Assembly: GCA_016793805.1 (NCBI GenBank) | Contig: JAEUIZ010000048.1 | Coordinates: forward strand, 1 to 64,000 | Direction of reading: 5' to 3' | DNA length: 64,000 nt | Source of the DNA: Phycisphaerae bacterium | GTDB lineage: Bacteria > Planctomycetota > Phycisphaerae > Phycisphaerales > UBA1924 | In this document: in pieces, positions 1 to 9,817 of the stretch | How the letters are laid out: each line of letters opens with the position of its first letter | Position numbering within the stretch: the first letter of the stretch is position 1 | Notes under the pieces: model-generated | The model's database searches: none | Told to the model about the DNA's origin: nothing | What the model saw: the letters and a program-made list of their open reading frames with translations, nothing else | Position numbers and translations under genes: made by a program

Positions 1-2
1 CC

Positions 3-191
3 CGCCTGTTCTTCAAGAGCGACGAGGTTCTCCCGGGAGGGTCCTATCTCCGCATCACGTCGCTCGACGACATGACAACTCAGGTTCTCACGTCGTCGGA
101 ACTGGGGGAGTGGCGTCACTCGTCGGCATACTTCAATGCCGCGACCTCGCATCAACTGCTTCTCGACCCCGTCTGCGGCTCCGTGCCCTAG
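3..191 (+). CDS. C-terminal end of an unidentified protein (5' partial)
   Basis: An open frame enters from the left edge and stops at TAG 189-191, giving 62 residues that include LRITSLDD and a WRHSSAYFN segment. The composition (many Ser, Leu and Asp) is ordinary for protein, unlike the other two frames, which give low-complexity Arg/Pro strings. The segment resembles the end of a secreted or surface protein, but no family can be named from so little. The next gene begins 114 bp downstream on the same strand. It is also possible that the frame is broken shortly before the stop. Confidence 0.5.
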   Translation, partial: RLFFKSDEVLPGGSYLRITSLDDMTTQVLTSSELGEWRHSSAYFNAATSHQLLLDPVCGSVP

Positions 192-305
192 CGCCGCATC
201 CTCTCACCGTCGTGCCGGACCCCGCCGCCCCGCTCTTCCCTTCGCCTCGCTGCGCCTCACGCGCAGGCCCGCCCAAGCCCCAGTCGCCCCGGCCTACGCT
301 GCGCC

Positions 306-1301
306 ATGCCCAGGTGTCGCGCCGACCCCTCCATCGAACGGGTCGAGATCAACGGCTTCAAGTTCCCCCTCGGCTCCTACCCCGTCGAGGACATGACCCC
401 TGCCCCGGGCTACACCGTCGACTTCGAGCCCGCCGACACCGACGCCGACGACGAGCAGTGGGAGGCCTGGCCCGACCGCTACGTCTTCGACATCGTCATC
501 TCCGCCGACCGCGTCGAGCCCATGGTCCGAAGCCTCCTCGGCCTCTTCCCGGGCCGCGTCTACCCCATCCTCGACGTCCTCGGCCAGGACGCCTTCCGCG
601 AGATCGACCCCTACGTCGCCAACGAACTCACCGGCCTCGACCTCGTCCTCGACGCCCTCCGCCGCTTCCGCGCCTTCTTCTTCGAAGACGGCCTCGTCGG
701 CTTCGGCGTCATGACCGAAGAACCCTTCCTCTACCTCTTCGTCGACGAGCACAAGATCGTCACCGTCCGCGTCGAGCCCACCATGAAGGATCGCGTCGAG
801 CGCATCCTCCAGGCCTTCGACCTCGAACCCTCCGAGACCCCCGCCGGCGCCGACTCCGCCTGCCACGAGCACCGCGGCGTCCTCGCCGTCGAGGACAACC
901 GCCCCGACCTCCTCACCGGCGAAGAGATCGTCGAGCAACTCCGCGACGAGTGGGCACTCGTCCTCAACATCGACCCCGAGGCCAACGTCGACGACGACGG
1001 CAAGGACCTCGGCGTCACCGCCTGGCGGGCCCTCGTCCGCGTCGCCGCCGAGGGCGACGAGCGCTGCCGATACATCGAAGTCATCCTCGCCGCCGCCTGC
1101 CTCCGCGAGGCCGAGGACCTCGCCCTCGACGCCGCCGACAGCCTCCGGCCCAGAGAGGTCGACGAATGGGAGGAGGCCGTCGTCGTCGCCCATGACCGCC
1201 TCGACCAGCAGGCCGTCGCAGAGTTCGCCCAGACCATCGGCATCCCCCCGCCAGAAAGTCCGCTGACTTCCGGGATCATCTGGAGGGGTTGGCTCGAATA
1301 G
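306..1301 (+). CDS. Conserved-looking acidic hypothetical protein, 331 aa
   Basis: The product is strongly acidic, with no signal peptide or membrane segment, so it is probably cytoplasmic. No catalytic motif is recognised. Residues about 50-150 alternate short hydrophobic strands and helices (FDIVISADRV, LLGLFPGRVYPILDVLG) with many Asp and Glu. C-ending codons dominate, as in the neighbouring plus-strand genes, which supports real coding. The ATG at 306 has no clear ribosome binding site, and the in-frame Met near residue 30 is an alternative start. The function is unknown, and the next gene is about 400 bp away. Confidence 0.72.
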   Translation: MPRCRADPSIERVEINGFKFPLGSYPVEDMTPAPGYTVDFEPADTDADDEQWEAWPDRYVFDIVISADRVEPMVRSLLGLFPGRVYPILDVLGQDAFREIDPYVANELTGLDLVLDALRRFRAFFFEDGLVGFGVMTEEPFLYLFVDEHKIVTVRVEPTMKDRVERILQAFDLEPSETPAGADSACHEHRGVLAVEDNRPDLLTGEEIVEQLRDEWALVLNIDPEANVDDDGKDLGVTAWRALVRVAAEGDERCRYIEVILAAACLREAEDLALDAADSLRPREVDEWEEAVVVAHDRLDQQAVAEFAQTIGIPPPESPLTSGIIWRGWLE

Positions 1302-1697
1302 ATACCCGGTGCCAGGCCTCGGCCCTTGCCGCCGGCCAACCACGGCTCCCAGCATCGATCGGCCCACCTTTCCCCACGCGGGAACCTCCGACTGGGCTCG
1401 ACCAGGCTGACCAAGGCCCGACTCAGGACGATCGGGCCCAACCTCCCACCCTCGCGCCGCCGTCTTGGAAGACGAACCCGCCCCCACTGGAGACTTCCGC
1501 CCCAGGCCCCCAACACCACCCGTCCGACCGGCCGGGACCCCCGGCCTCGAGGGGAGTTGCGTTGCGGGCTCGACGGCAGTACCCTGCCCCCCTCGCGTGG
1601 CGCAGCCCATGGCAGCCCACCCCGCGGACCTACCGGGTCCGATCGAGCGGCCGACACGGATCGGCCGGACCACGTTGCAGTTGTTTGGAGAACTCCA
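1302..1697. other. Intergenic region upstream of the secretin gene
   Basis: 396 bp without a supported gene. Frames open across it only because it is C-rich, and their translations are Pro/Arg/Ser-rich. A weak promoter-like pair, TTGCGT at 1557-1562 and TACCCT at 1580-1585 with a 17-bp spacer, could serve the secretin gene. GGAG at 1687-1690 is a plausible ribosome binding site for the ATG at 1698. Nothing else stands out. Confidence 0.4.
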
Positions 1698-4600
1698 ATG
1701 GCCTCGCCCAAGCCGTTTCTCGCTCTCGTTGCCGCCCTTCCGCTCGCCCTGACCCTCTGCGCTGGACACGCGATGGCTCGGCAGGATCCGCCCGCCAACC
1801 CCATCGACAGGGCCGAGCGCTTCCTCGCTCAGAACAAGCCCATCGCCGCTCGCATGGCCATCGCCGAGGCCCTCGAGTCCAACGCGACCACCATCGCCCA
1901 ACGCTCCAGGGCCGTCTCCCTCCTCGCCGAGGCCAACCGCCGCGCCAACCTCCTCGACTCGCGTGAGGCCGCCCTCCAACGCGCCGAGGCCGCACTCGAG
2001 ATCGGCGACGTCCGCACCGCCGAGCGACAGGCCTCCATCGTCCTCAAGAACGCCACCGCCAACACCCTCCAGACCGAGCGCGCCCAGCGTCTCCTCGCCT
2101 CCGCTTCCGCCCGTCGCGCCGAACTCGCCCCCATCGTCGGCGAGACCCTCGTTCAGGCCGAGCGTGACTTCCTCGCCGGCCGCTTCGACGAGGCCCGCCG
2201 CGGGCTCTCCCTCGTCGATCGCTCGGGCGTGACGCTCACGCCCGCCCAACAGAAGACGCTCGACACCTACCAACTGGCGCTCGTGGATCGGGCGACCGAG
2301 GCCCCCGACGCCCGCTTCGCCGAGATGCAGCCCCCCGGCACCGTACGCCGCCGCGAGGAGCAACCCGCCCAGCCGGAGCCCGCCGCCCAGCCGCCCGCCC
2401 AGCCCGCGGCTCAGCCCGAGCCCGTCGCCGCCCAGCCCCCGCCGACCCCGCCCCCCTCCGGCGACGACCTCATCCGCCAGTCCCAGCAGGCCGCCGCCAT
2501 GAGCCTCATGGGCGAGGCCGACTCCGCCTTCGACGCCAAGCGTTACAACGAGGCCGCCGGCAAGTACTACCGCCTCCGCACCGAGTTCGCCGCCTACCTC
2601 TCCCCCGAGCAGGTCGCCAAGGCCACCCAGCGCGAGAACGACTCCCGCACCCTCATGAACAGCGTCCGCGCCGCCCAGCCCGAGGATCTCCTCCGCGAGC
2701 GAGAGGTCCTCCGCCAGCAGTCCGTCGCCGAGTTCAACAACGACATGGGCCAGGCCAAGCGTGCCCTCGACACCGGCGACACCAACCAGGCCCGCACCCT
2801 CGTCGCCCGCGCACGCCTCACCATCAACAACAACCGCAAGGTCTTCGCCGAGAGCGAGTTCGAGAACTTCGACAAGCAGGCCTCCGACATGCTCGCCACC
2901 ATCGACAAGGACGAGCAGGCCCAGATGAAGCGCCGCGCCGAGGAGCGCGACCGCGAGGCCCAGCGCGCCGCCGAACGCAACGAGCGCGTCCAGCGCGAGG
3001 AACGCGAGCGCAAGATCGTCGAACTCATCGACCGCGCCCGCGCCTACCAGAGCGAGATGCGATACCACGAGGGCCTCCAGGCCGTCAAGCAACTCCTCTT
3101 CATCGACCCCATCAACCCCACCGGCCTCCTCCTCCAGGACCTCTTCACCGACATCATCATCTTCCAGCGCGCCCAGGAGGCCTACCGCAAGAAGCAGATC
3201 GGCGTCGCCGACCTCGACGCCGACATCCAGGAAGCCTCCACACCCTCCGCCAAGGTCCTCCAGTTCCCCGACGACTGGCAGGCCCTCTCCGCCAGCCGCG
3301 GCGAGGCCGCCGCCTACAGCGAGTCCGCCGAGAACCGCCGCGTCCTCGCCGATCTCGGCGCCAAACGCGTCCCCAGCGTCAGTTTCCAGGACCACGCCCT
3401 CGGCGACGTCATCCAGTTCGTCCAGACCATCACCCAGACCAACCTCGACGTCGACTGGGCCTCCCTCGAACTCGCCGGCATCCAGAAGGAAACCACCGTC
3501 TCCCTCAACCTCACCAACGTCACCTACAAGACCCTCCTCGACCGCATCACCGAGAAAGTCAGCGGCCAGGACAAGTCCAGCCGCGCCGACTGGGCCGTCA
3601 TCGACGGCGTCGTCACCATCGCCTCCGAGGACCGCATCCGCCGCAACACCGCCCTCGTCGTCTACGACATCAAGGACCTCATCATCGAGACCCCGGACTA
3701 CCGCGACGTCCCGCGCATCGACCTCCAGCAGGCCCTCCAGTCCGCCCAGGGCGGCTCCGGCCAGAGCCCCTTCCGCCAGGAACAGCAGCGCAACGACGAG
3801 CAACTCACACGCGACCGCGAGGAGCGCATGGACGCCCTCATCGACATCATCACCCAGCACGTCGATCAGGAAGGCTGGGAGGCCAACGGCGGCACCCCGG
3901 GCAAGATCACCAAGATGGTCTCCGCCGGCAACCTCATCATCCTCAATACCCCCAAGAACCACCGCGCCATCATGGGCCTCCTCGCCAAACTCCGCGAGCA
4001 GCGCGCCATGCAGATCAACGTCGAGACCCGCTTCCTCCTCGTCAACTCCGACTACTTCGAGCAGATCGGCTTCGACCTCGACGTCTACTTCAACGCCAAC
4101 AACAACCAGGTCCGCGCCGCCCGCGCCATCGACCCCACCATCCAGGCCCGCGACTTCTTCCAGTTCGACCCACGCCGCACCCAGATCGGCGCCCCCGTCA
4201 ACGGCCTGGGCCGCAACGTCACCGGCGCCACCACCGCCACCACCCAAGTCATCATCAACCCCCAGACCGGCCTCCCCCAGACCGTCGCCACCACCCAGTT
4301 CGCCAACCAGGGCGTCATCAACCCACGCTCCTGGTCCCCCATCGGCGTCGAGCAGGACTCCCTCGGCCTCGCCAGCACCCTCGCCCCAAGTTCCGACTGG
4401 TCCAACGCCATCCTCGGCGCCTCCCCGGCCCTCGGCATCGCCGGCCAGTTCCTCGACGACATCCAGGTCGACTTCCTCGTCCAGGCCACCCAGGCCGACC
4501 GCCGTTCCATCCAACTCACCGCCCCACGCCTCACCTTCACCAACGGCCAAACTTCCAACATCTACGTCGCCTCCCAGACCGCCTTCGTCTCCGACCTCCA

Positions 4601-5111
4601 GCCCGTCGTCGGCGACTCCGCCGTCGGCTTCGACCCCACCATCGCCACCGTCACCGAGGGCGTGACGATGCTCGTCACCGGCACCGTCTCCGCCGACCGC
4701 CGCTATGTCACCCTCGACGTCGACGCCGGCGTCGCCCGCCTCGACGGCTTCGGGCAGCAGGCCATCACCGCCGTCGCCGGCGGCCAACTCGTCAACTCCG
4801 CCACCGCACAGGCCTTCGTCCAACTCCCCACCGTCACCGTCACCCGCGTCCGGACCACCGTCACCGTCCCCGACCAGGGAACCATCATGCTCGGCGGCCA
4901 ACGCCTCGTCACCGAGTTCGAAGTCGAGACCGGCGTCCCCGTCCTCTCCAAACTCCCCATCCTCAATCGCTTCTTCACCAACCGCATCGAGAGCAAGGAA
5001 GAGAACACCCTCCTCATCCTCCTCAAGCCCACCATCCTCATCCAGAACGAGGAAGAAGAACGCAACTTCCCAGGCCTCCTCGACTCCCTCCGCTCCGGCC
5101 TCGGCGGCTAA
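1698..5111 (+). CDS. Exported secretin-family protein with N-terminal TPR-like region (1,137 aa)
   Basis: A predicted outer-membrane secretin. The ATG at 1698 is chosen because GGAG lies 7 bases upstream and the first residues form a signal peptide (Lys, then a Leu/Ala core, then AGHAMA). Residues about 35-215 look like TPR-type helical repeats, followed by a Pro/Ala/Gln-rich linker near 220-260 and more charged helices to about 540. An STN/N0-like domain starts near 559 (SVSFQDHALGDVIQFVQ). The C-terminal secretin domain runs from about 771 and ends with the typical VPVLSKLPILNRFF and LLILLKPTIL segments. T2SS and type IV pilus secretins share this domain, but this one has only about one N1-like repeat and a long TPR part. 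No secretion genes flank it, so its partner system is unknown. Confidence 0.85.
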   Translation: MASPKPFLALVAALPLALTLCAGHAMARQDPPANPIDRAERFLAQNKPIAARMAIAEALESNATTIAQRSRAVSLLAEANRRANLLDSREAALQRAEAALEIGDVRTAERQASIVLKNATANTLQTERAQRLLASASARRAELAPIVGETLVQAERDFLAGRFDEARRGLSLVDRSGVTLTPAQQKTLDTYQLALVDRATEAPDARFAEMQPPGTVRRREEQPAQPEPAAQPPAQPAAQPEPVAAQPPPTPPPSGDDLIRQSQQAAAMSLMGEADSAFDAKRYNEAAGKYYRLRTEFAAYLSPEQVAKATQRENDSRTLMNSVRAAQPEDLLREREVLRQQSVAEFNNDMGQAKRALDTGDTNQARTLVARARLTINNNRKVFAESEFENFDKQASDMLATIDKDEQAQMKRRAEERDREAQRAAERNERVQREERERKIVELIDRARAYQSEMRYHEGLQAVKQLLFIDPINPTGLLLQDLFTDIIIFQRAQEAYRKKQIGVADLDADIQEASTPSAKVLQFPDDWQALSASRGEAAAYSESAENRRVLADLGAKRVPSVSFQDHALGDVIQFVQTITQTNLDVDWASLELAGIQKETTVSLNLTNVTYKTLLDRITEKVSGQDKSSRADWAVIDGVVTIASEDRIRRNTALVVYDIKDLIIETPDYRDVPRIDLQQALQSAQGGSGQSPFRQEQQRNDEQLTRDREERMDALIDIITQHVDQEGWEANGGTPGKITKMVSAGNLIILNTPKNHRAIMGLLAKLREQRAMQINVETRFLLVNSDYFEQIGFDLDVYFNANNNQVRAARAIDPTIQARDFFQFDPRRTQIGAPVNGLGRNVTGATTATTQVIINPQTGLPQTVATTQFANQGVINPRSWSPIGVEQDSLGLASTLAPSSDWSNAILGASPALGIAGQFLDDIQVDFLVQATQADRRSIQLTAPRLTFTNGQTSNIYVASQTAFVSDLQPVVGDSAVGFDPTIATVTEGVTMLVTGTVSADRRYVTLDVDAGVARLDGFGQQAITAVAGGQLVNSATAQAFVQLPTVTVTRVRTTVTVPDQGTIMLGGQRLVTEFEVETGVPVLSKLPILNRFFTNRIESKEENTLLILLKPTILIQNEEEERNFPGLLDSLRSGLGG

Positions 5112-5301
5112 CTCCTCCGCCCCGTGCTGGCCCCTCCACAACCGCCACTCCTCAACCCACTCGCTCCCACGCGGCCCTCGGGATCTCCCCGGGGGCCGCT
5201 TCGCTTCCCACTCCCTGACCCCTCTCCCCTGCCCGTGCCTTCACCCGGACCTGCCCCTATGCTTCCGGCCCGGCGCTCCCGCCGGCATCATGGAGCCCTC
5301 C

Positions 5302-5661
5302 ATGCCCTCCGACAGTTCACGCCTTCGAATCAAACGCTCGGGCGACGCCACACAGGTCGAGTTCATCGACCGCAACATCCTCGACGAGGCCAACATCCAA
5401 CTCATCGGCGACGAGATCGCCTCCATCATCGACGACCGCCCCAAGCCCAAACTCCTCGTCAGTTTCGCCAACGTCGACCACCTCTCCTCCGCCGCCCTCG
5501 GCATGCTCATCAGCGTCAACAACAAGGTCCGCGCCGCCGGCGGCCAACTCCGCCTCGCCGACATCGACCCACAGATCTTCGAGGTCTTCGTCATCACCAA
5601 ACTCAACAAACTCTTCGAGATCCACGAGACCTCCGCCGACGCCATGAAATCATTCAAGTAG
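5302..5661 (+). CDS. STAS-domain anti-sigma factor antagonist (119 aa)
   Basis: A single STAS domain of SpoIIAA/RsbV type. These proteins bind a kinase-type anti-sigma factor and are switched off by phosphorylation of a Ser or Thr. The characteristic segment VDHLSSAALGML carries the expected Ser in the position of the phosphorylated residue. The ATG at 5302 is preferred over the in-frame ATG at 5290 because GGAG at 5292-5295 is correctly spaced for it. The next gene, a HATPase anti-sigma-like protein, starts 64 bp downstream on the same strand, which makes a classic partner-switching pair. The sigma factor they control is not adjacent. Confidence 0.85.
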   Translation: MPSDSSRLRIKRSGDATQVEFIDRNILDEANIQLIGDEIASIIDDRPKPKLLVSFANVDHLSSAALGMLISVNNKVRAAGGQLRLADIDPQIFEVFVITKLNKLFEIHETSADAMKSFK

Positions 5662-5725
5662 CCCGGCGGAGCGCCACCGTGAGCCAGCCCGTACGTCCCC
5701 GCCCGTTCGGCCCACGAGACCGCGC

Positions 5726-6166
5726 GTGAACCTCGACGAGGGCCGAGTCCTGATTCGTCACGACCGCGCCCAGACCGACGCGCTCGTCGCCTCCGTCCTC
5801 GACGCCATGACTCGCCACGGCTACCCCGACGCTTCCCGCTTCGCCGTCCGCCTCGCACTCGAAGAGGCCCTCTCCAACGCCTTCCGCCACGGCCACCGTG
5901 GCCTCCCCCACGACACCCCCGCCACCGTCGAGTTCCGCGTCTCCGATGCCGACGTCACCCTCTCCATCGAGGACCGCGGTCCCGGCTTCCGCGCCGACGC
6001 CGTCCCAGATCCCACCCTCGACGAGAACCTCGAACTCCCCTCCGGCCGGGGCCTCATGCTCATCCGCGCCTACATGGCCTCCGTCCACTACAACGACAAG
6101 GGCAACCGCGTCACCATGATCTATCGAAAGCCCGCCGCCAAGCCCGCGCCGCCACGCTCACGCTGA
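5726..6166 (+). CDS. RsbW-like ATP-binding anti-sigma factor / Ser kinase (146 aa)
   Basis: A GHKL-type HATPase domain covers the whole protein. The N box is EEALSNAFRHGH, the G1 box DRGPGF and the G2 box GRGLML. Proteins of this size and pattern are RsbW/SpoIIAB-type kinases that sequester a sigma factor and phosphorylate a STAS partner, and the STAS gene lies just upstream. The start is GTG at 5726 with only a weak purine-rich leader. The 3' end overlaps the convergent aroB by 9 bp (6158-6166), so the two transcripts collide. Which sigma factor it binds cannot be read from the sequence. Confidence 0.85.
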   Translation: MNLDEGRVLIRHDRAQTDALVASVLDAMTRHGYPDASRFAVRLALEEALSNAFRHGHRGLPHDTPATVEFRVSDADVTLSIEDRGPGFRADAVPDPTLDENLELPSGRGLMLIRAYMASVHYNDKGNRVTMIYRKPAAKPAPPRSR

Positions 6167-7321
6167 TCGGATCGCCCCCAGCCCGCGAACCACCGCCTCC
6201 CTCGGCGGATCCGTCACCACCTCCGCACGCCCCGCGCCCCCAGGCAACACCAGCCGCAGCCGCCCGCCCCGCGCCTTCTTGTCGTGCGCCATCGCCGCCA
6301 GCAGCACCTCGTCCCCGGGCAGCCCCCGCACCCGCGTCGGCAGCCCGCACCGCGTCAGCAACGCCCGCACCCGCTCCCCAAGCCCAGGCCCGATCCGCCC
6401 CATCGCCTCCGCCGTCGCGCACGCCGCCACCAGCCCAAGCCCCACCGCCTCCCCGTGCTGCAACGGCGCCCGCCGCGCGTCCCCGTCCGGCGACAGCCCC
6501 GCCATCGGCTCCATCGCGTGCCCGAACGTGTGCCCCAAGTTCAATAGCGCCCGCCCACCGACCGCCGCCTCCTCGCGCTCGTCGCCCCCGATCGCCGCCG
6601 CCTTCACCGCCACGTTCCGCGCGATCAGTTCCACCAGCGCCCCGGCCTCCCGCGCCAGCACCCGCTCCACGCCCGATTCCAGATGCTCCAAGAGACCCGC
6701 GTCGCCCAGGTCGCCCCCCAGCATCCCGTGCTTCACGCACTCCGCCAGCCCGCACCGGAACGCCCGCTCCGGCAGCGACCCCAGCGCCATCACATCGATC
6801 GCCACCCGCCGCGGCTGATGGAACGCGCCCACCGCGTTCTTCACCGTCGTCCCGTCCCCCAGCCTCAGGTTCACCCCCGTCTTCCCGCCCACCGACGCGT
6901 CCACCATCGCCAAGAGCGTCGTCGGACACTGCACCAGCACCGTCCCGCGCCGATACACCGCCGCCGCAAACCCCGCCACGTCGCCCACCACCCCGCCCCC
7001 CAGCGCCACCACCGGGTCGCCCCGCTCCAGCCGCGACGCCTCCATCGCCGCCAGGATCGCCTCCAGCGCGCCCAGCGACTTGTGCCCCTCGTCGCCCACC
7101 GCACCGATCCGCGTCACCTCGTACCCCGCCCCGGCCAGCGACCCCGCCGCCTCCTCCACCAGCCCCGTCGGCAACGCCGTATCGAACACCAGCGCCGCCG
7201 CACGCCGCGCCGGCGTCACCTCCGACACCATCCCGCCCAGCGTGCGCACCAGCCCCGCGCCGATGATCACCTCATACGTGCGCGCACCGATCTCGATTCT
7301 CACCACACGCGGCATCGTCAT
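6158..7321 (-). CDS. aroB: 3-dehydroquinate synthase
   Basis: Converts DAHP to 3-dehydroquinate, the second step of the shikimate pathway, using NAD and a divalent metal in the cytoplasm. At 387 residues it is of normal family length. Visible motifs are GGGVVGD (108-114, NAD binding), DASVGGKTGVN (141-151), GLAECVKHG (191-199, with the metal-ligand Glu) and NLGHTFGHAME (metal-ligand His residues). No other shikimate gene is nearby. It converges with and overlaps the anti-sigma gene by 9 bp. It lies 33 bp downstream of the kinase gene on the same strand and could be read from that transcript. Confidence 0.95.
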   Translation of the reverse strand: MTMPRVVRIEIGARTYEVIIGAGLVRTLGGMVSEVTPARRAAALVFDTALPTGLVEEAAGSLAGAGYEVTRIGAVGDEGHKSLGALEAILAAMEASRLERGDPVVALGGGVVGDVAGFAAAVYRRGTVLVQCPTTLLAMVDASVGGKTGVNLRLGDGTTVKNAVGAFHQPRRVAIDVMALGSLPERAFRCGLAECVKHGMLGGDLGDAGLLEHLESGVERVLAREAGALVELIARNVAVKAAAIGGDEREEAAVGGRALLNLGHTFGHAMEPMAGLSPDGDARRAPLQHGEAVGLGLVAACATAEAMGRIGPGLGERVRALLTRCGLPTRVRGLPGDEVLLAAMAHDKKARGGRLRLVLPGGAGRAEVVTDPPREAVVRGLGAIRSA

Positions 7322-7354
7322 CCCGCGCGATTGTCGCCTCCGGCCTACCCCGCG

Positions 7355-9808
7355 TCAACGCGCGCCGGGCGCCAGCGCCGACCGCCCCGCCGCGAACGCC
7401 GCCGAGATCGTCACCCCGTCCCCGTCCCCGGGCGCCGCCGCGATCAGCCACGACGTCGTCCGCCCAGGCTCGCTCGCATCACGCTCGAACCACACCAGCA
7501 GCGGCAGATCCTGCTCCGACAGCCACCGCGACAGCCCCGCACGAACGTCCTCCGCCTCCAGCCGACCCAACTCCCGCGCACGCCGCGCCGACGCCACTAG
7601 GTCCAACTCCCGCGCCATCGTCGCCTCGCCCGCCCCGTTCCCCGGGTAGTTCCCAACCAGCAGGAACCCCGCCGACTGCAACCGCTCCACCGCCGCCGTG
7701 ATCGCCCCCGTCGGCGGCTGCACGTCGCTCACCACCAGCACACGCCACGGCTCAGCGTCCCGCTGCGCCGTCGATGCCGTCCGCTGCCCGCGATCCATCA
7801 CCACCACCGTCGGCGCCGGCACGTGCGGGCGGCTCACGCTCGACGCCGGTAATGCCGGGGGCTGCGGCGGACGCACCGTCCCCGCCGGCGCCACGCCCAT
7901 CGCCTCCGGCAGCGAGATCTCCGCGAACGACAGCCCCATCGGATGCTCCGGGCCGAACGACGCCAGGTTCCGCACCGTCGCACGCCGCACGCCGTACGTG
8001 AAAAACACCAGCACCACCGCCACCGCCGCCGCCACCAGCACCAGCAACGCCACCACCACGCCCGGATTCACCGCCCGGAACTCCCCGGTGTGATGCGCCC
8101 GCCGCTGCTGCGCCCGCTGCTGCGCCCGCTCCCGCCGCGCCCGCGCCCGCGCCCGCGCGCTCCGAACCTGCTCCTGCGCCAGCCGACCGGTCCCACGTGC
8201 CCGCTCGCCTACGCCGAACTCCACCTCGATGAACGGACCTCCCCGCGCCTTGGCCGCCGGCGCCGCCTCCGCCTCATCCGACTCATACCGCCCCGACCAC
8301 CAGTCCGACACCCGGATGTTCGGCCGACGCCGTCCGCCCGCCCGCGATCCCTCCCGCGGAGGCACCGGCGATCCCGCAAGCCCCGCCTGCCGCACCGACG
8401 CCCCGCCCATCGCCGCGCCCGCGACCTCCCGCGCCGGTGCCTTCGCCTCGCCCGGCGCCGCCCGTCCAGCCGCCCCAAACTCGCCAACCTCCGCCGCCAC
8501 AAACCCCTCCGACTGCCCCCGCAGGCTCGGCAAATCCGCCGGCCGGATCGCCCACGGGTCCGACGCCGTCCGCACCACCTCCAGGTCCGCCAGCATCTGC
8601 GACGCCGACGTGTACCGCTTGTCGTACTCCGTCATCGCCCGCCGGATCACCCACCGCAGCGCCTCCGGGCACCGCTTCGAGATCTGCGACAGCCCACCGT
8701 GCGCGGGGAACGAGTTCTCCACCATCGAATACAGCACCGCGCCCGCCGCGTACAGATCAAACTTCGCCCCGTCCACCTGGTGAACCTTCACCCCGCGGAG
8801 CGCCAGCCGAACCATCTCCGGATCCCGGAAATACTCCGTCCCGTGCGTCGTCAGCGTCATCCCCGACCGCAGCGGCGTCACCAGCCCGAAGTCCACCAGG
8901 TGCGCCGCTCGACCATCCACCACGATGTTGTCCGGCTTCACGTCCTTGTGCCACAACCCGCCCCGGTGATACATCTCCAGCGTCGACAGCAGGTCCGCAC
9001 CATACCCCAGCGCCCGACGCAACTGCGCCGTGTCCAATCCCTCGCCACCCTCCGACAACGCGTGCAGCCGCTGCGTCACAATCCCCAGCGACTCCCCAGG
9101 CACGTACCGCGTCACGTAATAAAACCGCTCCTCGCTCAGTTCGTGCTCCAGCACCAGCCCCAACTTCTTCGCCGCCTCCAGCGCCCGGCTCTCCCGAACA
9201 ATCTGCGGCAGACTCGACCCGTCCCGCAGCGAGAACACCTTGATCACCACCTGCCCAACGTCCGTCGCCCCGTTCCGCGCAAAGCCCGCCAGCCGCAACT
9301 CGTCCGGCTCCGCCACGTACAACTTGCCCCCAGAGCCCCCGCCCGGCAGCGACCCCACGATCCGATACCCCTCAAACTGCCCGGCCCGCTTCCCGCTCGG
9401 CGCGTCCGCGCCGGGCGCCGCCGCCACCACCTCCGGAATCCGCTTCTCGATCCCGTCCGTCAGCGCCGTCAGGCACAGCAGCCGCGCCGGATGCCCGATC
9501 GCCATGCGATACACGCACAGCCCCAGCGTCCGCATCTCCGCCGTCAGCGCCCGCCCATAGTGCCCCGCCGCAGACCACCGCCCGATCACCACGCTCCCCA
9601 CGATCATCGGCAGCAGCACCACCTGCGTGATCAGCGCCCCAACGATCCGCAGCGCGTCGCTCACCTCCCCATACACGAACCGCCCCACCTGCCGGCACAC
9701 CCACCCCACCGCCTTGAAGAACGGCACGATCAGATACAGCACCGCCACGATCCCCACCGGGATCGCGATCAACGCCAAGATCGCGATGACCACTACTGGC
9801 ATGCCCAT
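7355..9808 (-). CDS. Membrane-anchored Ser/Thr protein kinase (817 aa)
   Basis: A eukaryote-type protein kinase. Residues 4-30 and about 55-77 are hydrophobic segments. The kinase domain runs from about 147 to 415 with VVIK (Lys190), HKDVKPDN (catalytic Asp289) and DFG (306-308). The glycine-rich loop is unusual (GGGSGG). A basic Arg/Gln-rich stretch (about 545-570) leads to a strong membrane segment at 583-606, followed by about 210 residues likely outside the cytoplasm with no recognised sensor fold. The gene starts 9 bp after the ECF sigma factor gene, so the two are almost certainly co-transcribed. This suggests that the kinase relays an envelope signal to the sigma factor, but the signal is unknown. 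Confidence 0.9.
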   Translation of the reverse strand: MGMPVVVIAILALIAIPVGIVAVLYLIVPFFKAVGWVCRQVGRFVYGEVSDALRIVGALITQVVLLPMIVGSVVIGRWSAAGHYGRALTAEMRTLGLCVYRMAIGHPARLLCLTALTDGIEKRIPEVVAAAPGADAPSGKRAGQFEGYRIVGSLPGGGSGGKLYVAEPDELRLAGFARNGATDVGQVVIKVFSLRDGSSLPQIVRESRALEAAKKLGLVLEHELSEERFYYVTRYVPGESLGIVTQRLHALSEGGEGLDTAQLRRALGYGADLLSTLEMYHRGGLWHKDVKPDNIVVDGRAAHLVDFGLVTPLRSGMTLTTHGTEYFRDPEMVRLALRGVKVHQVDGAKFDLYAAGAVLYSMVENSFPAHGGLSQISKRCPEALRWVIRRAMTEYDKRYTSASQMLADLEVVRTASDPWAIRPADLPSLRGQSEGFVAAEVGEFGAAGRAAPGEAKAPAREVAGAAMGGASVRQAGLAGSPVPPREGSRAGGRRRPNIRVSDWWSGRYESDEAEAAPAAKARGGPFIEVEFGVGERARGTGRLAQEQVRSARARARARRERAQQRAQQRRAHHTGEFRAVNPGVVVALLVLVAAAVAVVLVFFTYGVRRATVRNLASFGPEHPMGLSFAEISLPEAMGVAPAGTVRPPQPPALPASSVSRPHVPAPTVVVMDRGQRTASTAQRDAEPWRVLVVSDVQPPTGAITAAVERLQSAGFLLVGNYPGNGAGEATMARELDLVASARRARELGRLEAEDVRAGLSRWLSEQDLPLLVWFERDASEPGRTTSWLIAAAPGDGDGVTISAAFAAGRSALAPGAR

Positions 9809-9817
9809 GGTCGCCCC

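Noticed and set aside
1557..1585. Sigma-70-type promoter TTGCGT-17-TACCCT
   Set aside because: The -10 element is poor and in DNA of this composition such pairs arise by chance; it is kept only as a remark in the intergenic entry.
294..5141. Minus-strand open frame of about 1,600 codons opposite the secretin gene
   Set aside because: The product is almost only Gly, Asp, Val, Leu and Glu. It is the mirror of C-ending codons in the real plus-strand gene.
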